Shown here piece after piece: positions 26,325-35,049 of a DNA stretch of 64,000 nucleotides (position 1 is its first letter; each line of letters starts with the position of its first letter). A program made the position numbers and the translations under genes. The stretch is taken from contig NZ_WVVW01000009.1 of assembly GCF_009857815.1 (NCBI RefSeq), positions 36,558 to 100,557 of the forward strand, read 5' to 3'. Source of the DNA: Pseudomaricurvus sp. HS19 (GTDB taxonomy: Bacteria > Pseudomonadota > Gammaproteobacteria > Pseudomonadales > Cellvibrionaceae). Below the pieces are notes generated by a model that saw nothing but the letters and a program-made list of their open reading frames with translations, had not been told where the DNA came from and did not search any database.

Positions 26325-27218
26325 ATGGGTAAGACAGTAGCGTTTATTGGTCTTGGCAATATGGGCGGCGGCATGGCGGCCAACCTGGTCAAGGCCGGTT
26401 TCCAGGTCAACGCCTTTGACCTGATGGAGGCCAACCTGAAAGCGGCGGCAGAGAAAGGTTGTACGCCGGTAGACTGCCCGAAAAAGGCTGTGGAAGGGGT
26501 GGATTACGTGGTTTCCATGCTGCCCAATGGCGCCATTGTGGAAGGTGTCTATATCGATGACGGCCTGTTGGATGTGATTCCCACCACCGCACTGGTGCTG
26601 GATTGCTCCACTGTGGCGCCGGAAAACAGCCGTCGCGTCGGCCGTGAGGCGGCCATCCGCGGCCATCGTTTTGTGGACGCCCCGGTATCCGGTGGTGTGG
26701 CGGCAGCCGCGGCAGGTACCCTGGCCTTTATGGTGGGCGGCAGCGAAGCAGATTTCGAGGCATCGAAGCCGGTACTGCAAGCCATGGGCGCCAATATCTT
26801 CCGCGCCGGTGATGTGGGCGCAGGGCAGGTGGCCAAGATCTGTAACAACATGCTGCTGGCCATCCACATGAGCGGTACCGCCGAGGCGCTGCAGCTGGGT
26901 ATGGATAATGGTCTCGATCCGAAAGTGCTGTCTGAAATCATGCTGCAGAGCTCCGGTTGCAACTGGTCCCTGCAGAAGTACAACCCTGTACCGGGCGTGA
27001 TGGAGGGTGTACCAGCCTCCAACGGCTACAAGGGTGGCTTTATGGTGGACCTGATGCTCAAGGACCTGAGCCTGGCCCAGGCCGCTGCGGTATCCAGCAA
27101 GTCCTCCATCCCCATGGGCTCCGCCGCCCGCAACCTGTTCAACCTGCACAAGAACAGCGGTGGTGAGGACAAGGGCATGCAGGACTTCTCCAGCATCCTG
27201 GAGCTCTACTCCCGCTGA
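26325..27218 (+). CDS. mmsB: 3-hydroxyisobutyrate dehydrogenase
   Basis: Oxidises 3-hydroxyisobutyrate to methylmalonate semialdehyde with NAD+. The 297-residue protein has the Rossmann motif FIGLGNMGGGMAANL at the N-terminus, the substrate motif DAPVSGGVAAAAAGTL near residue 120, the catalytic lysine in GAGQVAKICNNMLLA, and the C-terminal GFMVDLMLKDLSLA. ATG at 26325 follows GAGGAGAG; a GTG three bases earlier is an alternative. No mmsA (semialdehyde dehydrogenase) follows in the window. Confidence 0.92.
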   Translation: MGKTVAFIGLGNMGGGMAANLVKAGFQVNAFDLMEANLKAAAEKGCTPVDCPKKAVEGVDYVVSMLPNGAIVEGVYIDDGLLDVIPTTALVLDCSTVAPENSRRVGREAAIRGHRFVDAPVSGGVAAAAAGTLAFMVGGSEADFEASKPVLQAMGANIFRAGDVGAGQVAKICNNMLLAIHMSGTAEALQLGMDNGLDPKVLSEIMLQSSGCNWSLQKYNPVPGVMEGVPASNGYKGGFMVDLMLKDLSLAQAAAVSSKSSIPMGSAARNLFNLHKNSGGEDKGMQDFSSILELYSR

Positions 27219-27352
27219 TTTGCCCGCCCTGCCGGCGACTGATGACCGGGGTCCATGAGGCCCCGGTAGCCGTTTCGGGGGGCCGGATTCAGGCCATTGC
27301 CGGCTGCTTGTGAAAATTCGTCCCGTATGTGCGATTTCGCGAATGAATAGTG

Positions 27353-27358
27353 TACAAT
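27353..27358 (+). promoter_or_regulatory. Possible -10 element of glyA
   Basis: TACAAT 51 bases before the glyA start. The -35 17 bases upstream (TGCGAT) is poor, so the assignment is weak. Confidence 0.3.
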
Positions 27359-27409
27359 TCGCGCCCTTATTTCCTTCTCCAATCACCGTACCGACTGCAG
27401 GGTGGCCCC

Positions 27410-28675
27410 ATGTTTGATAAATCTCTGACCATCGAAGCCTTTGATCCTGAGCTGTGGACTGCTATTCAGCAGGAAGAGCGCCGCCAGGAAGAGCACATTG
27501 AGCTGATCGCCTCTGAGAACTACACCAGCCCTATGGTAATGGTGGCCCAGGGCACCAAACTGACCAACAAATACGCCGAAGGCTACCCCAGCAAGCGTTA
27601 TTACGGTGGTTGTGAGTATGTGGACAAGGCCGAAGAGCTGGCCATCGAGCGTGCCAAAGCGCTGTTTGGTGCCGACTACGCCAACGTCCAGCCGCACTCC
27701 GGTTCCCAGGCCAACAACGCCGTTTACGCCGCCCTGTGCGCCCCCGGTGATACCGTATTGGGTATGAGCCTGGATCACGGTGGTCACCTGACTCATGGTG
27801 CCAAGGTGAACTTCTCCGGCAAGATCTACAACTCTGTGCAGTACGGCCTGAATCCGGCCACCGGCCAGATCGACTACGCCGAAATCGAAGCCCTCGCCGT
27901 TGAGCACAAGCCAAAGATGATCGTGGCCGGCTTCTCTGCCTACTCCCAGGTGATGGACTGGTCCAAATTCCGCGAGATCGCCGACAAGGTGGGTGCCTAC
28001 CTGTTTGTGGACATGGCCCACGTGGCCGGCCTGATTGCCGCCGGTGTTTACCCCAACCCGGTTCCTTTTGCTGACGTGGTAACCACCACCACCCACAAAA
28101 CCCTGCGCGGCCCACGCGGCGGCCTGATTCTGGCCCGTGAGAACGAAGAGATCGCCAAAAAGCTGAACTCTGCGGTATTCCCCGGTGGTCAGGGTGGCCC
28201 GCTGATGCATGTGATTGCCGCCAAGGCGGTGGCCTTCAAGGAAGCCATGCAGGACGACTTCAAAACCTATCAGCAGCAGGTTGTTAAGAACGCCAAGGCG
28301 ATGGCGGCGACTTTTATCGAGCGCGGCCTGAAAATCGTCTCCGGCGGCACTGAAAACCACCTGATGCTGGTTGACCTGATCGGCAAGGAATACTCCGGTA
28401 AAGATGCCGATGCGGCTCTGGGCGCGGCTTACATCACCGTTAACAAAAACTCCGTGCCTAATGACCCCCGCTCCCCGTTTGTTACCTCCGGCCTGCGTGT
28501 AGGTACCCCCGCCGTTACCACCCGTGGTTTTGGTGAAGAGGAGTGTGTGCAGCTCACTAACTGGATGTGTGACGTACTGGAGAGCCTGGAAAACGGTAAC
28601 TCCGAGCAGGTGATTGCGGAAGTGAAAGCCAAGGTGCTGGAGCTGTGCAAGCGTTTCCCGGTCTACGCTGACTGA
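27410..28675 (+). CDS. glyA: Serine hydroxymethyltransferase
   Basis: PLP enzyme that interconverts serine and glycine and supplies one-carbon units. The 421-residue protein has [37 protein letters not shown], and the PLP-lysine motif [16 protein letters not shown] near residue 230. The start is set at ATG 27410 ([12 protein letters not shown]), the conserved N-terminus, rather than 27350. It stands alone with its own terminator. Confidence 0.97.
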   Translation: MFDKSLTIEAFDPELWTAIQQEERRQEEHIELIASENYTSPMVMVAQGTKLTNKYAEGYPSKRYYGGCEYVDKAEELAIERAKALFGADYANVQPHSGSQANNAVYAALCAPGDTVLGMSLDHGGHLTHGAKVNFSGKIYNSVQYGLNPATGQIDYAEIEALAVEHKPKMIVAGFSAYSQVMDWSKFREIADKVGAYLFVDMAHVAGLIAAGVYPNPVPFADVVTTTTHKTLRGPRGGLILARENEEIAKKLNSAVFPGGQGGPLMHVIAAKAVAFKEAMQDDFKTYQQQVVKNAKAMAATFIERGLKIVSGGTENHLMLVDLIGKEYSGKDADAALGAAYITVNKNSVPNDPRSPFVTSGLRVGTPAVTTRGFGEEECVQLTNWMCDVLESLENGNSEQVIAEVKAKVLELCKRFPVYAD

Positions 28676-28690
28676 TCGCGCACAAATCCC

Positions 28691-28731
28691 GGACACAAAA
28701 AAACCGGCCATTGGCCGGTTTTTTTGTGTCC
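28691..28731. terminator. Bidirectional terminator between glyA and the outer-membrane protein gene
   Basis: 20-base perfect arms (28691-28710 and 28712-28731) around one base: a GGACAC end, an A tract and ACCGGCCA core, mirrored by TGGCCGGT, a T tract and GTGTCC. It serves both convergent genes. Confidence 0.92.
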
Positions 28732-28745
28732 GGTCAGAAACTGAC

Positions 28746-29306
28746 TCAGAAGGTATAGCTGGCACCCACCGAGAAGTAATCGATGTCGATCTTGTCGAGA
28801 TCAAAAAGCTCGTACTCGGCCCGTACCGCCAGGGAGCCCAGCTGCAGCTTGGCGCCGAGACCGTAGAGCGGGTCGGTGCCATCATCGGAGCCGTTAAGGG
28901 GGCCGGAGACATCGCCATCCCAGGTGGCCAGTCCCATCTTGCCAAATACACCGACCGGGCCGAGGTTGAAGCCAACCAGTCCGGCTGCGGTCCAGGCATC
29001 GACTTCCAGTTTGTTATTGGTAATGTTGGCAACTTCGCCTTCGTGCTTGCCGAAATCAACGTAGGAAATTTCAGCGGCGATATCGATCAGTGGTATCAGG
29101 CCGAAGTTGTAACCGGCGAAGACCTTGTAGGCTGTGTCGTCGTCATCAAATTCTACGTCTCCCCAGTTGTTGTTTTCCGAGTAATCCAGACTGGCATTAC
29201 CGAGGGAGCCGCCCAGGTAAAAACCACTGTCCTTTCCCGCCATGGCGGAGAGCGGCAGGGTGGCGAGGGTGATTGCGGCAAGTGCGGAAGTGAATCGGAT
29301 ATTCAT
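28746..29306 (-). CDS. Small outer-membrane beta-barrel protein
   Basis: A 186-residue protein with a signal peptide cleaved after LSAMA and the mature start GKDSGFYLGGSLG, typical of OmpA-like/OmpW-like eight-stranded barrels. It alternates hydrophobic and polar residues and ends with the aromatic ASYTF needed for outer-membrane insertion. Acidic turns (DDDD, DDGTD) suggest exposed loops. GGAGG precedes the ATG. The function is unknown. Confidence 0.8.
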   Translation of the reverse strand: MNIRFTSALAAITLATLPLSAMAGKDSGFYLGGSLGNASLDYSENNNWGDVEFDDDDTAYKVFAGYNFGLIPLIDIAAEISYVDFGKHEGEVANITNNKLEVDAWTAAGLVGFNLGPVGVFGKMGLATWDGDVSGPLNGSDDGTDPLYGLGAKLQLGSLAVRAEYELFDLDKIDIDYFSVGASYTF

Positions 29307-29838
29307 ACGGGTAGGCCTCCGTGCTTATTGGTGTGGCGTCAAGCTACTCCGCTTTCCCGAACCTGTCTACCGGCATGAGTGGAATGGTGCCGGCTTTCAC
29401 AGAACTGTCGCGGCAGGTGGGGATGGCCGATGCCGCAGGCGCCAAAAATTTGTAACAAGTGCCAATAGTGTCTGGGTGAAAGGACGTTCTTGTCTGTCGT
29501 GTGGAGCAAGAAGCGTTGCAGTTTGGCGCATTTCTCATTGATCGGTTTAACCCTTCGTCTAATTCCTCAAGTGCCGAGAGTTGTTCTATCCTGAAGCAGG
29601 GTGCTGTGCAGTTTGTAAGTTCAGGCGGTCGGTGATTTTTCCCCAATCAGGCTGCCAGGCGGATAAAAAGGTTCGTTGGGTCGGGTTAACTATTGTAAAA
29701 GTAGTGCCAGCGGTTGCTTCGGCTGCAAAAGTAATCCAAATTCACTATTGTTGAGTACACAATGAGTGCTCATGCTTCGCCGTTGGCAGATTGCTGCCCG
29801 GCAACGTCGTAGCAGTGGCGTGCGTCAAAGGAGTGATA
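29307..29838. other. Divergent intergenic region without a supported gene
   Basis: About 530 bases between the small barrel protein (minus) and the amidohydrolase (plus). Only small, unlikely frames are seen. ACTATTGT occurs twice (29689 and 29744, approximate starts), and the second copy is part of an inverted ATTGT-TGAGTAC-ACAAT that could be an operator for the amidohydrolase gene. Confidence 0.45.
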
Positions 29839-31002
29839 ATGCGTAATTCGTGGTTTTCAGGCCTGAATGTCCTGAGTCCGCAGAGGCTGTCCCTGTTGCG
29901 TCAGACAGCCGTGATCGCGGCAGCGGCTGCGCTCGCCGGTTGTGCGATGGGGCCGGGGGGCAAGAGCGCCTCTGATCGCAGTCTCGCGTCTTACATGCAG
30001 CCCCCGGAGAAGCAGGTCTGTTACGATCGTAGTAAAGAGCCCTATACACCGGTGGTGGATGCCCACTTTCACCCGCGCCCCTTCGGTGGGCCGGCGATCC
30101 CCCCGCAAGAGTTGTTCGGCTATTTTGACAAGCTCGGTGTGCGCTTTGTTAACTATTTTGGTATCGGCCAGGTGCTGGAGCTGCAATCCGGTTGCACCTA
30201 TTACCTCGATTGCCCGGGGGTATCGGCCAAGCCCAGCATCAAGAACGACTTCGTCAATGGTATGGATGTAAAGGCCTACCAGCATGACAACCTCTACGTC
30301 ATCCTCTCCATGACTTTTATCGATCTGGCGCACCCGGAAAACGCGGCCAGGATGATCGAGCTGTACGATACGGAATTTCCGGGGATGTTTCGCTGGGCCG
30401 GCGAGCTGAATGTCATGAAGCAGGCGCTGGTGGAAAACCTGCATGAGCCCGCTACCCTTGCCAGTATCGATGCCTGGGCTCCTTTTATGACGGTATTACG
30501 ACAGCGTAATATCCCCGTGACCCTGCACGCAGACCTCGGGCATGATGCCAACCCTACAGAGTTCCTCTACCTGATGGAGCATGTGCTGGAGACCTATCCA
30601 CACAATAAAATTGTCTGGGCACATGCGGGGCTGTCAAAGGAACTCGTTAAAATGAGCCCTGACCAGCATGTCGTCATCATGAGCCGTTTGCTGGATCAGT
30701 ATCCCAACCTGATGCTCGATATTTCCTGGGATGTGCTCTACAACGCCTATCACCAGTGGGGCGACATTTACCTGCCCCTCCTGAATAAATATTCCGAACG
30801 CATATTGCCCGGCTCCGATTTTGTCGCCGCGGGAAGCAAGGATTACGCACAGTATGCGCATGAGCTGGAAGTCACCAGTCGCGCCCTGCGTAGCCTGAAC
30901 GACGAGGCCTTCCGTAATATTGCGCTCGGCGAAAACTATTTCCGCCTGCTTAACCTGAACTACAACGCCCCGCTGGTCTGTGAGCCTCAGGTTGCCAACT
31001 GA
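29839..31002 (+). CDS. Amidohydrolase-family lipoprotein
   Basis: A 387-residue exported protein with lipobox LAGC (mature start CAMGPGG). The body looks like a TIM-barrel metal hydrolase of the amidohydrolase-2 group: DAHFHPRPFGG near residue 65 supplies the first two metal histidines, HADLG and HAGLS supply later ones, and GSD near the end is the catalytic-aspartate position. The substrate is unknown. ATG 29839 follows AAGGAG; an upstream ATG at 29791 is not followed by a signal peptide. Confidence 0.75.
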   Translation: MRNSWFSGLNVLSPQRLSLLRQTAVIAAAAALAGCAMGPGGKSASDRSLASYMQPPEKQVCYDRSKEPYTPVVDAHFHPRPFGGPAIPPQELFGYFDKLGVRFVNYFGIGQVLELQSGCTYYLDCPGVSAKPSIKNDFVNGMDVKAYQHDNLYVILSMTFIDLAHPENAARMIELYDTEFPGMFRWAGELNVMKQALVENLHEPATLASIDAWAPFMTVLRQRNIPVTLHADLGHDANPTEFLYLMEHVLETYPHNKIVWAHAGLSKELVKMSPDQHVVIMSRLLDQYPNLMLDISWDVLYNAYHQWGDIYLPLLNKYSERILPGSDFVAAGSKDYAQYAHELEVTSRALRSLNDEAFRNIALGENYFRLLNLNYNAPLVCEPQVAN

Positions 31003-31258
31003 GAGCGACGGGCGAGAGCGGCTGCAGGAGCAGCTTGGGCGTACAAAGCTGTATGACCCGGACTTGTTTCAATGGGGTTAGCCGGCGTATGGCGTGAAAG
31101 CGGAATTCTGTTGTGCGGGTGTCAGACACAGTGGTGGTCGCACCGGTGCAACGGATTAGGAAGTCTGGTGCACCGGGATGGGGTATCGCATTCTGTGGCC
31201 AGGTCTTTTTGTCGTGCCGAAGTTCGATGATGTTGTCTAAAACCGAAGGAGAAACACA

Positions 31259-31804
31259 ATGAAATTGAAGCTTCTGACTATTGCTGTAGCCGCCGGTATC
31301 AGTGCTACAACCCTGACCGGATGTATGGGGCAGATGGCGTTGACCAACAAGGTGGTGGAGATCAACCTCAAGGCGGTGGATAACCGCTACGGCCGTGAAG
31401 GTTTGTTCCTGCTGTTGTCACCGGTCTGGGGTATTGCCAACCTGGTTGACCTGTTTGTCATTAACGCCATTGAATTCTGGACTGGCACCAACCCGGTAAC
31501 CGGCAAGTCTCCGGCCGTTGTGGATACCCCGGTTGATGCCTGGATGAAGGTCAATGACAGTCTGGGTGACAGCGTCACTGACGCACCACTGTCGTCCATC
31601 AATGTGGAAGATGTGAAGTCTGCCACTATGCAGCAGTTGGATGACAAAACCCTGCAAATGAATATCCAGTACAAGGACGGCACCGAGAAAACCCTGCGCG
31701 GTGTTAAGGGTGATGACAGCGTCGCGTTCTATCTGGATGAGAAGTACATTACCACTGTGTCCAGCGCAGAGTTGCAGAGTTACGCCATCGCTACCCGCGG
31801 CTGA
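31259..31804 (+). CDS. DUF3332-type lipoprotein
   Basis: A 181-residue protein with lipobox LTGC near residue 22 and the sequence MGQMALTNKVVEINLKAVDNRYGREGLFLLLSPVWGIANLVDLFVINAIEFWTG-type core, which I recognise as the DUF3332 family of envelope proteins. It has a hydrophobic segment around residues 55-70. The function is unknown. It ends with its own terminator. Confidence 0.78.
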   Translation: MKLKLLTIAVAAGISATTLTGCMGQMALTNKVVEINLKAVDNRYGREGLFLLLSPVWGIANLVDLFVINAIEFWTGTNPVTGKSPAVVDTPVDAWMKVNDSLGDSVTDAPLSSINVEDVKSATMQQLDDKTLQMNIQYKDGTEKTLRGVKGDDSVAFYLDEKYITTVSSAELQSYAIATRG

Positions 31805-31823
31805 GGTCGAGTCTGCACCACAC

Positions 31824-31856
31824 AGCGCCCCGCCAGCAGCGGGGCGCTCATTTTTT
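31824..31856 (+). terminator. Intrinsic terminator after the DUF3332 gene
   Basis: AGCGCCCCGC (31824-31833), loop CAGCA, GCGGGGCGCT (31839-31848), then CA and six T. Confidence 0.9.
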
Positions 31857-31951
31857 CGCTTAATAAATAGTTTTATCGATAAATACATAGAAAGCAGCTG
31901 GCGGCACAGTGACAACTGCTGTGGTCCAAGGTGTGCCGGAGAGGAACGGAT

Positions 31952-33439
31952 ATGGGATCAGGGACGCGAATCCCGCTCGGTTTACTGCTGGTCGCTGTAC
32001 TGATTGGTGGCGCTGCCAGTGCCGCCGAACTGACGGATGAGCAGCAGCGTCAGGTGGCAGAAGAGTTGCGCCGCTTGCAGCAGGATCGGCAGCAATTGAA
32101 CGAGCAAATGAAAGCCTTTGACGCGCGTATCCGCGCGCTGGAGTCATTGATGCTGGGCACGCCCGTTACGGAGTCAGCGCCGGAAGCGGTTGCTGCAGCG
32201 CCGGCAGGGCAGTCACGGGATGGAGCCGGGAACAAGCCGGCGACCCCGGGCAGCTACACGCCGGGCAAGGGCTTTAGCTTGGCAGCGGGTGAGCAGGGCG
32301 AAGTGAACTTCAGTGTGTACACCTATGCCCGCTACCTGAACAACTCCGGTCTCGATGAAACCTACACCGACTCGTTCGGTCGACCACACACTGTTGAGTC
32401 CCGTAACGATGTGCAATTCCAGAAACTGACCCTGAACTTCAAGGGTTGGCTGTTTGATCCGAAATTCCGCTACCTGTTCTACACCTGGACTTCCAATACC
32501 AGTCAGGGTGATCCGGCGCAGGTAGTAGTGGCCGGTAATCTCGGCTACCAGTTTGATCCGGCGTTCAATCTCTATGCCGGTATCGGGGCACTGCCCAGCA
32601 CCCGCTCCACCAACTATACATTCCCCAACTGGCTCAAGAATGACCACCGCACCATCGCCGACGAATTTTTTCGAGGCTCCTACACGTCCGGAATCTGGGC
32701 CTCGGGTGAGCTGACCAAAGGGTTGAAGTACCGTGCCATGCTGGGTAATAACCTCAGCCAGCTGGGGGTGAACGCCAACCAGCTGGATGATGAATTCAAC
32801 ACCGTGTCGACCGCGCTGTGGTGGATGCCCACCACGGGAGAGTACGGTCCCGGCGAAGGACTGGGGGACTACGAGTACCACGAAGAGCTGGCCACTCTGC
32901 TGGGCCTGCACTTTACCCGCAGCCGCGAGGATGCCCAGGGACAGGCTGACGACGAAGGCTTCGAGAATTCCCAGATTCGCCTTTCCGATGGCACGCTGAT
33001 CTTCAGCGGCGATCCCTTCGGCAGCGGCGGAGACATCCGCAAGGCAACCTATCAGATGGCCGCCGCCAACGCCGGCTTCAAGTATCGTGGCTGGTCTGTG
33101 GAGGCGGAATACTATCGCCGCTGGGTAGATGACTTCGTTACCACCGGGCCCATTCCCGTGCGTGAGCTGGATGATGAGGGCTACCAGCTGCAGGCATCTG
33201 CTATGCTGATACCCGAGGCATTGCAGGCTTATGTGGGTTATTCGAAAATTTATGGTGAGTACGGGGATCCCTATGACGTCTCCGTGGGTGTGAACTGGTT
33301 TCCCTTCCTGCGCCGTGAGGTGCGCATGAATATACAGGGGCTCTACCTTAAGGACTCGCCTGTGGGTTACAGCAGTGTACCGTTTGCGGTAGGTGGTAAT
33401 GGTTGGGTCATGACGACCGATTTTATTGTGGCATTCTGA
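31952..33439 (+). CDS. Outer-membrane beta-barrel (porin-like) protein with N-terminal coiled coil
   Basis: A 495-residue protein. After a signal peptide (ending GAASAAE) comes a coiled coil rich in Glu, Gln and Leu (about residues 25-62), a proline/alanine linker and then a large domain of alternating aromatic and polar strands that ends VMTTDFIVAF, an outer-membrane-type C-terminus. The layout is that of phosphate-selective-type porins, but substrate selectivity cannot be read. ATG 31952 follows GGAGAGGA. Confidence 0.7.
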   Translation: MGSGTRIPLGLLLVAVLIGGAASAAELTDEQQRQVAEELRRLQQDRQQLNEQMKAFDARIRALESLMLGTPVTESAPEAVAAAPAGQSRDGAGNKPATPGSYTPGKGFSLAAGEQGEVNFSVYTYARYLNNSGLDETYTDSFGRPHTVESRNDVQFQKLTLNFKGWLFDPKFRYLFYTWTSNTSQGDPAQVVVAGNLGYQFDPAFNLYAGIGALPSTRSTNYTFPNWLKNDHRTIADEFFRGSYTSGIWASGELTKGLKYRAMLGNNLSQLGVNANQLDDEFNTVSTALWWMPTTGEYGPGEGLGDYEYHEELATLLGLHFTRSREDAQGQADDEGFENSQIRLSDGTLIFSGDPFGSGGDIRKATYQMAAANAGFKYRGWSVEAEYYRRWVDDFVTTGPIPVRELDDEGYQLQASAMLIPEALQAYVGYSKIYGEYGDPYDVSVGVNWFPFLRREVRMNIQGLYLKDSPVGYSSVPFAVGGNGWVMTTDFIVAF

Positions 33440-33477
33440 CAGTGATCCGCATGCCATGTGACTGAGGAGCATACAGG

Positions 33478-33954
33478 ATGAGAGAGAGATCTATGGCAAG
33501 CACAGTGCGAGCACCTGCAGGACGGCGGGTTACCTTCTGGTTGGTGGCCCTGACATCATTAACCATGATGGGGTGTGCAAGTATGAAGCAATCCGAGTCG
33601 GTGGATGGCAAGTCCCTGGTGGGGAGCAACTGGCAAATCGAGAGCGTCGACAGTGGTGGTATTATCGACAACAGCATGATTACGGCGAGCTTCCCTGAGC
33701 AGGGGCGTATTTCCGGCTCCACCGGCTGCAACCGCTATATGGGGAATTTCGTAGTCAGCGGCGAGGGCGCGGTGCAGGTGACAGGTATGGGCAGCACCCG
33801 CAGGGCCTGCCCCGAGGCGTTGATGAATCAGGAGAGCCGGGTGCTTGAGGCCTTGCAGGCCACTACCCAGGTGAAGATGGAAGGCAGCCAATGGCTGTTG
33901 TTCCTGGATTCCGAAGGCAAGCAGCGCCTGAAGATGATTGCGGTTGAGCCTTGA
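33478..33954 (+). CDS. META-domain (HslJ-like) lipoprotein
   Basis: A 158-residue protein with a signal peptide and lipobox MMGC near residue 33. The core has GSNWQIESVD, the META motif SGSTGCNRYMGNFVV and MGSTRRACPEALMNQE, which are conserved in the META/HslJ family. E. coli HslJ is linked to novobiocin resistance and heat shock; a role here is only inferred. It follows the porin-like gene after 38 bases and probably shares its transcript. Confidence 0.85.
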   Translation: MRERSMASTVRAPAGRRVTFWLVALTSLTMMGCASMKQSESVDGKSLVGSNWQIESVDSGGIIDNSMITASFPEQGRISGSTGCNRYMGNFVVSGEGAVQVTGMGSTRRACPEALMNQESRVLEALQATTQVKMEGSQWLLFLDSEGKQRLKMIAVEP

Positions 33955-34001
33955 CCGATACCCGGTTGTCGGGCGACAGCCGGGGGCAACTGAGTTAGTC
34001 T

Positions 34002-34030
34002 AAGCCGTCTTCCCCGGGGGACGGCTTTTT
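34002..34030 (+). terminator. Intrinsic terminator after the META-domain gene
   Basis: AAGCCGTC (34002-34009), loop TTCCCCGGGG, GACGGCTT (34020-34027) and a run of T. Confidence 0.88.
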
Positions 34031-34063
34031 GCGTTCTGATGTTGGCCGGCAGGCTGATTTTAT

Positions 34064-35032
34064 ATGACTGATATAACAACTATGAAAATTGTGGTGGTCG
34101 ATGGCAACACCCTCAACCCCGGTGATCTGAGTTGGTCTGCCTTGCAGCACCTGGGTGAAGTGGAAATCTATACACACAGCAGCGCTGAAGAGGTGCTGTC
34201 GCGCTGTCAGGACGCTCAGCTGGTACTCACCAACAAGGTGGTGTTTGACGAGCCTTTAATGGCGCAACTGCCGCATTTGCGTTACATCGGTGTGACGGCC
34301 ACCGGCTACAACGTGGTGGACGTGGCGGCGGCGCGTGAGCGGGGCATCGTGGTGACCAATACCCCGGCCTATGGCACCGACTCGGTGGCGCAGTTTGTCT
34401 TCGCCCAGTTGCTGATGATGGCGCAACCGGTGGCGGCCTACTGTGAGGATGTTTCGGAGCGCTGGCCGCGCAGCCGCGATTTCTGCTACTACGACAGCAG
34501 CATGCTGGAGTTGGCGGGCAAGACCTTTGGGGTCATTGGCTACGGTGCCATTGGCCGGCAGGTGGCGCACCTGGCGCGGGCTTTTGGCATGCGGGTGCTG
34601 ATTTACAGCCGTACACCACCGGAAACCCTGCTGGAGGGGTGCCGCTTCGTGGCGCTGCAGGAGCTGGTGGCGGAGAGTGATGTGATCAGCCTGCACTGTC
34701 CGCTGACCGAGGCTAACCAGCAGATGGTGAATGAAACCTTCCTGCGAGCCATGAAGCCCACGGCCATGCTGATCAACACCGCCCGTGGCGCACTGATTGA
34801 TGAGTTGGCGCTGCGGCTGGCACTGAGTGAAGGTTGGATTGCTGCTGCAGCTCTCGATGTGCTGTCGGTGGAGCCACCACCGGCGGACCACCCGCTGTTC
34901 GATATGCCCAACTGCTACATTACACCGCACATTGCCTGGGCCACACGTGAGGCGCGTCAACGCCTGTTGCAGGTCGTGGTCGATAACCTCAAGGCCTTCC
35001 AGGCCGGGGCGCCCATCAACTGCGTCAGCTGA
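34064..35032 (+). CDS. D-isomer-specific 2-hydroxyacid dehydrogenase (glycerate dehydrogenase-like)
   Basis: NAD-dependent reductase of 2-oxoacids, 322 residues. The NAD motif GYGAIGRQVAHLARAFGMRV is near residue 160. The catalytic residues are in NTARGALIDE (Arg), the DVLSVEP glutamate region and ITPHIAWAT (His). The sequence is most like glycerate/hydroxypyruvate dehydrogenases, but substrate is not certain. It converges with the Kef-type antiporter, whose stop lies 17 bases beyond. Confidence 0.88.
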   Translation: MTDITTMKIVVVDGNTLNPGDLSWSALQHLGEVEIYTHSSAEEVLSRCQDAQLVLTNKVVFDEPLMAQLPHLRYIGVTATGYNVVDVAAARERGIVVTNTPAYGTDSVAQFVFAQLLMMAQPVAAYCEDVSERWPRSRDFCYYDSSMLELAGKTFGVIGYGAIGRQVAHLARAFGMRVLIYSRTPPETLLEGCRFVALQELVAESDVISLHCPLTEANQQMVNETFLRAMKPTAMLINTARGALIDELALRLALSEGWIAAAALDVLSVEPPPADHPLFDMPNCYITPHIAWATREARQRLLQVVVDNLKAFQAGAPINCVS

Positions 35033-35049
35033 GCGGTTGCCCGCCAGAC

